Notes under the pieces: generated by a model
What the model saw: only the letters and a program-made list of their open reading frames with translations
Database searches by the model: none
Told to the model about the DNA's origin: nothing
Assembly: GCA_049841135.1 (NCBI GenBank)
Contig: JASGHK010000006.1
Coordinates: 496,001 to 560,000 of the forward strand
DNA: 64,000 bases
Direction: 5' to 3'
Source of the DNA: JACRCT01 sp049841135
Lineage (GTDB): Bacteria > Myxococcota > Myxococcia > Myxococcales > UBA5297
Position numbers and translations under genes: made by a program
Part shown: in pieces, positions 18,926 through 28,127 of the stretch
How the letters are laid out: every line of letters begins with the position of its first letter
Numbering within the stretch: the stretch's first letter is position 1

Positions 18926-19885
18926 GTGTCCGACTTCACCGAAGCGCTGCGAGCAGGCGACCTTGCCCGGCTCCGGCGTGTTCCCAAGGGCGACCTCCAC
19001 AACCACGGCACGCTCGGTGGAGCGCTCGACGACGTGCGCCGGCTCACGGGGCGCGATCTGCGGCGGCCGCCGGCGACGCTCGACGGCATCCACGGGCTGA
19101 TGGCCTGGACCCGCCAGAACGTCCACCCCATCTACGAAACGCTCGAGGGCTTCGAGGCCCTGGTAGCCGCGGCCTTCCTCCAGGCGCGTCGCGACGGGGT
19201 CAGGCGGCTGGAGATGAGCATCGAGACCTCGCTCCTGCCGCGCTACCCCGGAGGTGCCGGGGCGCTGACCGACGCCGTGCGCCGGAAGCACCGCGAGCAC
19301 GCCCCAGAGGTGGAGTTCCTCCCCGAGCTGGGGCTCAAGCGTCAGCTCGACCCCGACCTGCTGCTCCGCTACGTCGAGCAGTTCCTGGAGACCGGTTACT
19401 ACCGCGCAGTCGACCTCTATGGCGACGAGCTCTCCCGCCCGCCGCGCGCCTTCCAGCCCATCTTCCGGCTCGCTGCCTCCCAGGGCCTGAGCCTCAAGGC
19501 CCACGTCGGCGAGATCGGCACCGCCGCCGACGTGCTCGAGACCGTGGAGGCGCTGGAGCTCGACGCCGTCCAGCACGGCGTCGCCGCTGCCCGGTCGCCG
19601 GAGGTGATGCGCGCGCTGGCGAAGCTGGGCATCCCGCTGCACGTCTGCCCCACCAGCAACGTCTGCCTCGGGGTCGCGCGGTCGCACGGGGAGCACCCGC
19701 TGCGAGAGCTCCTCGACGCCGGCGTCGCGGTCACCGTCGGCACCGACGACGTGCTGCTGTTCGGCCGCGGCGTCAGCGACGAGTACCTGGCGCTCTTCCA
19801 GACCGGACGGTTCGCCGCCGAGGAGCTCGACGCCGTCCGTCAGCGCTCGCTGGGGGTGGAGCTCCCTTCGGCTCAGACCCGGTAG
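18926..19885 (+). CDS. Adenosine-deaminase-family hydrolase
   Basis: A 319-residue metal-dependent deaminase of the adenosine/AMP deaminase family. Zinc-binding HxH is in KGDLHNHG, the catalytic His/Glu in HVGEIGTAADV, another His in AVQHGVAA and the Asp pair in VGTDDV. It is somewhat shorter than canonical Add (about 330-350) and could act on another purine or adenine derivative. Start is GTG 18926; the conserved core follows within 20 residues. Its 3' end overlaps the convergent chemoreceptor gene by 13 bp. Confidence 0.85.
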   Translation: MSDFTEALRAGDLARLRRVPKGDLHNHGTLGGALDDVRRLTGRDLRRPPATLDGIHGLMAWTRQNVHPIYETLEGFEALVAAAFLQARRDGVRRLEMSIETSLLPRYPGGAGALTDAVRRKHREHAPEVEFLPELGLKRQLDPDLLLRYVEQFLETGYYRAVDLYGDELSRPPRAFQPIFRLAASQGLSLKAHVGEIGTAADVLETVEALELDAVQHGVAAARSPEVMRALAKLGIPLHVCPTSNVCLGVARSHGEHPLRELLDAGVAVTVGTDDVLLFGRGVSDEYLALFQTGRFAAEELDAVRQRSLGVELPSAQTR

Positions 19886-22047
19886 GTGTTGGCGAAGGTG
19901 GAGACCTGGGCCGAGACGCCCATCAGCGTACGCACCATCTCCGCGTTCGCCTCGATCCGCTTGATGGTGTCGTCCATCATCGAGGTCAGCTCGGTGACCG
20001 CCGCGAAGATCTGGCTGACGCCGGCGTTCTGCTGGCTCACCGCCGCGGCGATCTGCCGGACCGCCGCCGCGTTCTCCCGGACGATCTCCGAGAGCTCGCG
20101 CAGGTTGTCGCCGGAGGTCTTCACCTGCGAGAGACCGCCCTCCATCCGCTGCACGCCCTGCTTGCTGATGGCCACGGCGACGTCGATGGAGGCGGTGATG
20201 TCGTCGAGGATCTCCCGGACCTTCTCGGTGGAGGAGATGGACTGGTCGGCCAGGCTGCGCACCTCGCGGGCCACCACCGCGAAGCCCTTGCCGTGCTCGC
20301 CCGAGCGGACCGCCTCGATGGCCGCGTTGAGCGCCAGCATGTTCGACTGGTCGGCGAGGTCCTTGACCGAGTTGGTGATCTTGCCGATCTGCCGGGTGCG
20401 CCCGCCCAGGTCCTGGATCTTCGAGGCGATGGACTCGGCCTGCGAGCGGATCTCCATCAGGCCCGCCAGGCTCTGCTCGACCGCGGACTCGCCGGAGCGG
20501 CTGAACTCGTCGGCGCGGGAGGTGACCTGCAGCACCGCCTCGGCCTTCTGGGCGGCCATCAGGGAGGTCTGCTTGATCTCCTGGGCGGTGACCTGCGTCT
20601 CCTGCAGCGCCGCGGCCTGGCGGCTCATGGCCTGGTTCTGCTCGGCCTGGGAGGTGTTGAGGGACTCGACCACCTGGTTCATCCGCGACACCGAGTCGTG
20701 CAGCCCAGTCGCGATCTCACGCATGCTGGTGACCATCGTCGAGAACGCCTTGGCCAGCTGGCCGATCTCGTCGTCGCTGCGCACCTCGATGGTCTGCCGC
20801 AGGTCTCCGGTGCTGACCGCCTCGGCGGCCTTCACCAGGTCCTTGAGCGGCCGGGTCATCCGCTGGGTGGCGAAGAACACCGTCAGGCCCAGCACGACGA
20901 AGGCCCCGAGCGCGACCAGCATGCTCCAACGCTCGATGTCGGCCACGGCGCTGCGGACGCTGTCGGCCGTCATGCTGTAGTCCGCCTGCGGCACCGTCAC
21001 CCCGATGACCCAGTCCCAGGGCGCGAAGTAGGTCACCGCGGCGACGCGCTCCTCCGCAGCCACATTCGCGGCGTCCGACCAGGAGAAGCGGTGGTGGGAG
21101 ATGGCACTCTCGCCCTGGGCGCCCGCGACCGCCTTGGCCTTGGCGATCAGTTCCTCGAAGAGGAGCTTCCCTGCGGCGTCTCTGGTCTGCAGCCCTTGGG
21201 TCATGGAGCGCTCGCCGAAGGCGAAGACGCCCTTCTGCCCGCCCGTGCCGCCCATGGCCCAGACGTAGCCTGTCTTTCCCACCACCTCCGAGGTCAGGGC
21301 CCGCTCGACCGGCTTGAGCAGCGAGTCCTGCTCCACGCCGACGTAGAGCATTCCGATGACCTCGTGGCGGGCGTCGTAGAGGGGTTCGTAGCCCGTGATG
21401 TACCAGGCGTTCACCACGAAGGCCCGGCCCAGGTAGCGCTGGCCCGCGAGGACCGAGGCGACGACCGGGTTGGCTTCGCCGGTCTCCCCGCGGGCGGCGA
21501 TGAAGGTGCCGATGGCGCGCCGGCCCTTGTCGTCGAGGACGGTGGTGGCCACGCGCAGCATGTCGCCGCGCTCGTTCATGCGCTGGAACAGGGTGATGGT
21601 GCCGCTGGCGAGCGACTGCGCGCGGTCCAGGACGGGGGTGGCGACCTTGGGGTCGGAGTTCTGGCCGAGCCACTGCTCGCCGACCGTCATCTTCGGCAGC
21701 GTGACCTGCTGGCCCACCTTGGTGATCTGGTCGACCGCGGTCCAGGTCGCGGTCTCCTTGGACGAGAGGCGCGCACCGCCCGCCTGCTCGAGCAGGTACT
21801 TGGCGGTCTGGAGGTTGGAGCCGATCTGCCCTTGCAGCGCGGCATGCATCGTCTCGCACAGAAGGCGGGTGTCGTGGGCCACGCGGGCCGTCTCGGAGTC
21901 CGCGCGCTGGACGACGATCTCGCGGATCCTCTGCATCAGCGACTGCTGCTGCAGCTTGAGGATGCCGAGGATGCCGAGCGTGGTGAGAACCACCGAGAAC
22001 AAGCTGAGCGCTGCGAAGCGAATCCCGATCGAGCGCAACTTCAGCAT
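19873..22047 (-). CDS. Methyl-accepting chemotaxis protein with Cache sensor
   Basis: A 724-residue chemoreceptor. First membrane helix about 11-33, then a large periplasmic Cache-type domain (WYITGYEPLYDARHEVIGML, later GKTGYVWAMGG), a second helix (LVALGAFVVLGLTVFFA), HAMP (TRPLKDLVKAAEAVSTGDL) and the cytoplasmic signalling rod. The hairpin tip DQSNMLALNAAIEAVRSGEHG carries EAVRSGE where many receptors have EAARAGE. It should bind a small ligand outside and control a CheA kinase; no che genes are in the window. Confidence 0.95.
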   Translation of the reverse strand: MLKLRSIGIRFAALSLFSVVLTTLGILGILKLQQQSLMQRIREIVVQRADSETARVAHDTRLLCETMHAALQGQIGSNLQTAKYLLEQAGGARLSSKETATWTAVDQITKVGQQVTLPKMTVGEQWLGQNSDPKVATPVLDRAQSLASGTITLFQRMNERGDMLRVATTVLDDKGRRAIGTFIAARGETGEANPVVASVLAGQRYLGRAFVVNAWYITGYEPLYDARHEVIGMLYVGVEQDSLLKPVERALTSEVVGKTGYVWAMGGTGGQKGVFAFGERSMTQGLQTRDAAGKLLFEELIAKAKAVAGAQGESAISHHRFSWSDAANVAAEERVAAVTYFAPWDWVIGVTVPQADYSMTADSVRSAVADIERWSMLVALGAFVVLGLTVFFATQRMTRPLKDLVKAAEAVSTGDLRQTIEVRSDDEIGQLAKAFSTMVTSMREIATGLHDSVSRMNQVVESLNTSQAEQNQAMSRQAAALQETQVTAQEIKQTSLMAAQKAEAVLQVTSRADEFSRSGESAVEQSLAGLMEIRSQAESIASKIQDLGGRTRQIGKITNSVKDLADQSNMLALNAAIEAVRSGEHGKGFAVVAREVRSLADQSISSTEKVREILDDITASIDVAVAISKQGVQRMEGGLSQVKTSGDNLRELSEIVRENAAAVRQIAAAVSQQNAGVSQIFAAVTELTSMMDDTIKRIEANAEMVRTLMGVSAQVSTFANTYRV

Positions 22048-22179
22048 CTGCGCACTCCAGTCTCTGCCCCCGCTTTCAGTTCGGTGCCTTGCGCCCCTCC
22101 GAGTAGATGTCTCCCCTTTTCGGGTGGGCGCAAGCGGGCCATTTCAGTCATCGATAACAGGCGCCGCGATTCCGTGCTC

Positions 22180-22196
22180 GGCGGAATTTTTCCGCC
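22180..22196. repeat. Short perfect inverted repeat upstream of the chemoreceptor gene
   Basis: GGCGGAA-TTT-TTCCGCC, 133 bp before the receptor start. It could be an operator or a small hairpin. The rest of the gap 22048-22392 shows no gene. Confidence 0.4.
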
Positions 22197-22254
22197 AGCA
22201 TGCTTTCTTGGACGGTGGGGCAGCCAGGAGGTTACAAGGACGACCTTTCCTGGC

Positions 22255-22344
22255 TAAGCGCCTGAAAACACTAGACCAAGGAAGTCCAAGTCCCTGATTT
22301 CACGGCGCCAGCCTCGCGGCCCGCATCATTGATCTGTCGCCGGG
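22255..22344. repeat. Copy 1 of a 90-bp dispersed non-coding repeat
   Basis: Shares its ends with the segment at 44012-44101: CGCCTGAAA(A/G)CACT near the left end and, at the right end, CCCGCATC(A/C)TTGATCTG followed by TCGCCGGG. The total length is equal (90 bp) and the middle is diverged. It lies upstream of the chemoreceptor and between two genes. Confidence 0.5.
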
Positions 22345-22392
22345 CTTCCGTGCGGCCTTCCGGTCGCTAGCCGGTCGGGAGGCGGCGATCCC

Positions 22393-24498
<2,106 letters not shown>

Positions 24499-24503
24499 GG
24501 CGA

Positions 24504-25856
24504 TTAGGCTCCCAGCTCCGCGATGAGGCCGGTGTGGTAGCGGCCGGACGCGAAGCGCTCGTCGGAGAGGACCTTCTGGTGGATGGGGAGGGTGGTCTTG
24601 ACGCCTTCGATGCGGAAGGCGGAGAGGGCCTCGAGCATCGCGCGGCGGGCGCCGTCGCGGTCCGCGGCGTGGACGATGAGCTTGCAGACCATCGAGTCGT
24701 AGTAGACCGGGATCTGCGCGCCGGACTCGAGGTAGGTCTCGACCCGGACCGTGCCGCCGGCGATGGTCGTCGGCGGCTCGAACCTGGTCACGACGCCCGG
24801 GCTCGGCTTGAAGTTCTGCGCGGGGTCCTCGGCGTTCACCCGGCACTCGATGGCGTGGCCCGAGTGCTTCAGGTCCGACTGCTTCCAGGAGAGCCGGTGG
24901 CTGGCGGCGACGAGGATCTGCTCCTTCACGAGATCCAGCCCGGTGAGCATCTCGGTGACCGGGTGCTCGACCTGGAGGCGCGTGTTGACCTCCATGAAGA
25001 AGAGCTCGCCGGTGGCGGAGTCGAGCAGGAACTCCATGGTGCCGGCGCCCTGGTAGCCGATGGCGGCGACGGCCTTGGCCACGCGCTCGCCCATCTCGGC
25101 GCGCTTCTTCTCGTCGATGACCGGCGAGAGCGACTCCTCGATGAGCTTCTGGTGGTTGCGCTGCACCGAGCACTCGCGCTCGAAGAGGTGGACCGCGTTG
25201 CCGTAGGCGTCGCCGAAGAACTGGAACTCGATGTGGCGGCCCTTCTCGATGAAGCGCTCGAGGTAGAGGCCGGGGTTGCCGAAGGCCTTGCCCGCCTCCA
25301 TCGCGGCTTCGGGGAAGCGCTGGCGGAGCTCGTCCTCATTGCGGCAGACGCGCATGCCCTTGCCGCCGCCGCCGGCGGTGGCCTTGAGGAGGACGGGGTA
25401 GCCGGAGGTCTTGGCGAAGGCGACCGCCTCGTCGACAGTGGCGAGCAGGCCTTCGGTCCCCGGAACGATGGGGATGCCGACGGCCTTCATCGTGCGGCGC
25501 GCGGTGGCCTTGTCGCCCATGAGGCGGATGACGCGCGCCGAGGGGCCGATGAAGGTGAACTTGCGCTGGGCGCAGAGGTCGGAGAAGAGCGCGTTCTCCG
25601 AGAGGAACCCGTAGCCCGGGTGGATGGCCTTGGCCTCGGTGCGCTCGGCGGCGTCGAGGATGGCCTGCATGTTGAGGTAGCTCTCGGCGCTCGGAGCCGG
25701 ACCGATGCAGACGGCGTGGTCGGCCTGGCGGACGTGCAGGGACTTCTCGTCGGCCTCGGAGTAGACCGCGACGGTCTCGATGCCCATGGCCTTGCAGGTG
25801 CGGATGACGCGGCAGGCGATCTCACCGCGGTTGGCGATCAGGATTCGTTTGAACAT
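24504..25856 (-). CDS. accC: Biotin carboxylase subunit of acyl-CoA carboxylase
   Basis: A 450-residue ATP-grasp biotin carboxylase that carboxylates the biotin of its partner with bicarbonate and ATP. Visible motifs: KRILIANRGEIACRVIRTCK at the N-terminus, ATP-binding GGGGKGMRVC, ERECSVQRNHQKLIEE, and the catalytic MEVNTRLQVEHPVTE. Length is exactly that of stand-alone AccC and it has no biotin domain, which is carried by the downstream carboxyltransferase. First gene of the two-gene operon. Confidence 0.95.
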   Translation of the reverse strand: MFKRILIANRGEIACRVIRTCKAMGIETVAVYSEADEKSLHVRQADHAVCIGPAPSAESYLNMQAILDAAERTEAKAIHPGYGFLSENALFSDLCAQRKFTFIGPSARVIRLMGDKATARRTMKAVGIPIVPGTEGLLATVDEAVAFAKTSGYPVLLKATAGGGGKGMRVCRNEDELRQRFPEAAMEAGKAFGNPGLYLERFIEKGRHIEFQFFGDAYGNAVHLFERECSVQRNHQKLIEESLSPVIDEKKRAEMGERVAKAVAAIGYQGAGTMEFLLDSATGELFFMEVNTRLQVEHPVTEMLTGLDLVKEQILVAASHRLSWKQSDLKHSGHAIECRVNAEDPAQNFKPSPGVVTRFEPPTTIAGGTVRVETYLESGAQIPVYYDSMVCKLIVHAADRDGARRAMLEALSAFRIEGVKTTLPIHQKVLSDERFASGRYHTGLIAELGA

Positions 25857-25959
25857 GGCGCCCCACCGGCTGCTTCGAGAGAGCGGGAACTTATACCGGA
25901 GGCAAGCGGGGCGCAGGGTTGCGGTGAGGCCTCCCGTTCGATTGCGCCCACCACCGACA

Positions 25960-26013
25960 CCGAGCCGCAAGCGTGAGCGCGCGGGGATGGTTGAGCGCAA
26001 GCCGTGACCGGGG
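25960..26013 (+). repeat. Dispersed 68-bp repeat family, copy A (diverged)
   Basis: Begins CCGAGCCGCAAGCGTGAGCG and contains CGGGGATGGTTG and GTGACCGG. It matches, in the opposite orientation, the copies at 27958-28025, 28060-28127 and 37876-37943. It lies 28 bp left of the copy that is split by the insertion sequence. Confidence 0.6.
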
Positions 26014-26064
26014 AACGGGTCCAGCAGGCGGCAGGAAGGCCCGAGCCGCAAGATGGGATGAGAA

Positions 26065-26132
26065 GGCCGTCCTCCCCGACCGGCTAAGCTGCCGGTTGGA
26101 TAGCGCACTCAAGGTGCAAGGAGAGGACGGCC
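26065..26132 (+). promoter_or_regulatory. Branched hairpin covering the transposase leader
   Basis: GGCCGTCCTC (26065-26074) pairs with GAGGACGGCC (26123-26132), which ends at the base before the ATG. Inside are a 9-bp stem CCGACCGGC/GCCGGTTGG (26076-26099) and a 4-bp stem GCAC/GTGC (26105-26117). The SD AAGGAG (26118-26123) lies at the base of the outer stem. A transcript entering from outside the element could therefore hide the start site. The left arm overlaps the left inverted repeat. Confidence 0.55.
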
Positions 26133-27275
26133 ATGGCGGAACCTACCATCGATACGATCGGATGCGATCTCGGCGACACGACCAGCGAGCTGTACGTGCT
26201 GAAGGGCGGGGAAAAGGACGGCCACCGGGTCCCGCCCGTCAAGACGACGCGGGAGGCGATGACGACGGTCTTCAAAGGCCTGAAGCCGGCGCACGTGGTT
26301 ATCGAGGTGGGAACGCATTCGCGGTGGGTCAGTCAGTTGCTAAAGGACCTGGGACACCGGCCAACGGTTTCCAACCCGAGAGCGGTGAAGCTGATCTCGG
26401 AAAGCACGAAGAAGACGGACAAGCGGGATGCGGCACTGCTAGCGCGACTGGGGCGAGCGGACGTGGCGCTGCTCTCTCCCATCGAGCATCGGGGCAACCA
26501 GGCGCAGGCCGACCTGGCGGTCGCAAAGGCTCGGGACGGACTGGTTCGAGCTCGGACGCGGTTGGTCAGCCAGATACGCATGATGGTCAAGTCGTTCGGG
26601 GAGCGGCTGGGGAAGTGCGACGCTGCGCACTTCACACAGACCCTGCCGGCGCTTCCCCCGATATTGGAGCCGGCGCTGGCGCCGCTTTACGAGGTGTTGG
26701 AGACCCTCGACAAGAAGATCGCGGAGTACGACGCGAAGATCGACCAGCTGGCGAAGAAGTATCCAGAGGTGGAACTGGTCACGCAGCCGATGGGCGTGGG
26801 CAACCTGACGGGGCTGGTCTTCGTACTCACCATCGAGGACAAGACGCGGTTCAAGGAGAGTCGGCTGGTAGGCCCCTACCTCGGGCTGGTGCCCAAGAAC
26901 GACAAGTCCGGGAAGATCGACAAGCAGCTGCCGATCACCAAGGCCGGCGACCCGTTCGTGAGGCGACTGCTGGTCAACAGCGCGGCGTACATCCTGCGGA
27001 AGAGCAGTCCGGCCTCCGACTTGAAGGACTGGGGTCTCCACTTGAAGGGCCGGGGAGGCACTGCGCCGATGAAGAAGGCGCAGGTCGCGGTGGCGCGAAA
27101 GCTGGGCGTGCTGATGCACCGGTTATGGGTGACCGGGGAGAAGTACCAACCGGTCGGCTACGCCGCGAAGAAGCAGTCCCCCAAGACCACACCAACGCCG
27201 AAGAAGAAGGCGCCGACAACCATGCAGGGCACCAAGAAGCAGAAGACCAAGGGCGGCAAGAAGACCGCTCAGTAG
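26133..27275 (+). CDS. IS110-family transposase (DEDD recombinase)
   Basis: A 380-residue recombinase. The N-terminal RuvC-like domain shows the expected acidic residues in GCDLGDTTSELYVL, HVVIEVGTHSRW and TDKRDAALLARL. The C-terminal Transposase_20 domain has VTQPMGVGNLTGLVFVLTIE, and the segment RRLLVNSAAYILR contains the Ser proposed as nucleophile in this family. The last 40 residues are a Lys/Thr-rich basic tail. Start ATG 26133 has an AAGGAG 9 bases upstream. The frame is complete, so the element looks active. IS110 recombinases are known to work with an element-encoded guide RNA. Confidence 0.95.
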   Translation: MAEPTIDTIGCDLGDTTSELYVLKGGEKDGHRVPPVKTTREAMTTVFKGLKPAHVVIEVGTHSRWVSQLLKDLGHRPTVSNPRAVKLISESTKKTDKRDAALLARLGRADVALLSPIEHRGNQAQADLAVAKARDGLVRARTRLVSQIRMMVKSFGERLGKCDAAHFTQTLPALPPILEPALAPLYEVLETLDKKIAEYDAKIDQLAKKYPEVELVTQPMGVGNLTGLVFVLTIEDKTRFKESRLVGPYLGLVPKNDKSGKIDKQLPITKAGDPFVRRLLVNSAAYILRKSSPASDLKDWGLHLKGRGGTAPMKKAQVAVARKLGVLMHRLWVTGEKYQPVGYAAKKQSPKTTPTPKKKAPTTMQGTKKQKTKGGKKTAQ

Positions 27276-27359
27276 AGGGTCGTTCTCGTCGCCAACCGAA
27301 GGCACGAGGCCACGCCAACTTTTCGCAGTGCAAGAATTCAGGAACAGACCAACCGCCTT

Positions 27360-27490
27360 GTCTGGACGACTGCGGGCTCACGCTTGAGCTGTTGAGGACG
27401 ACCGCAAGATGGCAGCGTCCAGCTTTATTGGATCCCCCCATGCACCGGGCTGCCAAGCAGCCCACTACGAGTGCGAATGGAAGCCTGACG
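27360..27490 (+). ncRNA. Candidate bridge RNA/seekRNA of the IS1111-type element
   Basis: The stem CTGGAC(27362-27367)/GTCCAG(27417-27422), continued by CTGC(27370-27373)/GCAG(27412-27415), encloses a loop carrying GCTCACGCTTG (27376-27386) and CCGCAAGATGG (27402-27412). The first is the exact complement of the right target half including the core (CAAGCGTGAGC); the second is identical to the left junction (26046-26056). A perfect hairpin GGGCTGC-CAA-GCAGCCC follows (27447-27463), then ATGGAAGC (27477-27484), identical to the right junction 27750-27757. In the IS1111 subgroup the guide RNA is reported downstream of the transposase gene. RNA ends are estimated, not observed. Confidence 0.65.
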
Positions 27491-27649
27491 GTACGGTCAC
27501 CTGATGCAGCAGCACGACGAACAAGGAAGCAGGTCTCGAGCTGGCAGGAAGGTACGACGAACGCAGTAGGGCAAATAGGGGGCGACGTAACTCGGCGTTT
27601 CAAGACTGCCGAAGGCGGCGCCACCACTGGACAGCCACGAACCACCACC

Positions 27650-27700
27650 GCGGGCATCTATGGGCTCTGCCCATACCCGCTGGGGGCTGCGCGCCCCCAG
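27650..27700. repeat. Two adjacent hairpins near the right end of the IS
   Basis: GCGGG...TATGGGC-TCT-GCCCATA-CCCGC (27650-27680) and CTGGGGGC/GCCCCCAG with a 5-nt loop (27680-27700). They may end the guide RNA transcript or block readthrough. No gene is supported between 27276 and 28110. Confidence 0.5.
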
Positions 27701-27753
27701 ACCCGCGAGTGCAATAGGACGGTTGTACTTGACTCCCGACGGCCTTCTCATGG

Positions 27754-27802
27754 AAGCGTGAGCGCGCGGGCCTCCTCCAGCCCTGGGCAGTGACCGGCCA
27801 CA
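27754..27802 (+). repeat. Dispersed repeat copy B, right half (left half at 26041-26052)
   Basis: Continues AAGCGTGAGCGCGCGGG, then CCTCCTCCAGCCCTGGGCAG and TGACCGGCCAC, nearly identical to the reverse complement of copy D at 28060-28127. Its first 12 bases lie on the other side of the IS element, which shows the IS inserted into this repeat. Confidence 0.8.
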
Positions 27803-27957
27803 GGCTGAGCACAGAAAGGCATCGGGTCGGCGGCGGCGAGCACGCAAGCGTCGCGGGTACGGCTCGGGGACTCTCTCGGGACGCTGAAGGTATGTCAGCG
27901 TTCGCCGACAAGGTGGCGACGTGCTCGCGTTGTCGAGGTGCAAGAGGCAAAAGGGCC

Positions 27958-28025
27958 GTGCTCGACCCGCGGCCTCGTCACTGCCCAGGGCACAACCATT
28001 CCCGCGCGCTCACGCTGGCGGCTCG
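27958..28025 (-). repeat. Dispersed 68-bp repeat, copy C
   Basis: Same length and ends as copy D (GTGCTCGA at one end, GCGGCTCGG at the other) with the shared block GTCACTGCCCAGGGC. The centre reads ACAACCATT like copies A and E, where copies B and D have TGGAGGAGG. Confidence 0.7.
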
Positions 28026-28059
28026 GTTCGTGCGACCAGAGCCAAATCGCTGCCTGCTG

Positions 28060-28127
28060 GTGCTCGATTCGTGGCCGGTCACTGCCCAGGGCTGGAGGAG
28101 GCCCGCGCGCTCACGCTTGCGGCTCGG
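28060..28127 (-). repeat. Dispersed 68-bp repeat, copy D, overlapping the ABC-F stop codon
   Basis: Full-length copy. Its last 17 bases are the final codons of the ABC-F gene, whose TGA is supplied by the repeat (GCG TGA GCG). It is the reference for the empty insertion site of the neighbouring IS. Confidence 0.75.

Larger units (their letters stand above)
26053..27753 (+). mobile_element. Intact IS110/IS1111-type insertion sequence, about 1.7 kb
   Basis: Boundaries come from the target. The repeat motif that reads CCGAGCCGCAAG continuing into CGTGAGCGCGCGGG in intact copies is interrupted here: CCGAGCCGCAAG ends at 26052 and AAGCGTGAGCGCGCGGG resumes at 27754, giving an AAG on both sides. 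Perfect 14-bp inverted repeats (ATGAGAAGGCCGTC at 26058-26071, its complement at 27738-27751) sit 5 bp inside the left end and 2 bp inside the right end. Subterminal inverted repeats with unequal offsets are a known trait of the IS1111 subgroup. It contains one transposase gene and a 460-bp non-coding 3' region. Confidence 0.85.

Noticed and set aside
25857..25960. tRNA-like segment with GTTCGATT followed by CACCA upstream of the insertion sequence.
   Set aside because: Only the T-loop-like string fits; no acceptor stem, D-arm or anticodon arm could be paired.
26065..26132. Guide RNA located upstream of the transposase, as in the IS110 subgroup.
   Set aside because: The upstream non-coding part inside the element is only 80 bp, is fully explained by a leader hairpin, and holds no second copy of the target halves. 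The target-matching loop is downstream, and the subterminal inverted repeats fit the IS1111 subgroup.
27804..27957. Short open frame starting at ATG 27892.
   Set aside because: It runs through dispersed repeat copies C and D, has no ribosome-binding site and no family resemblance.
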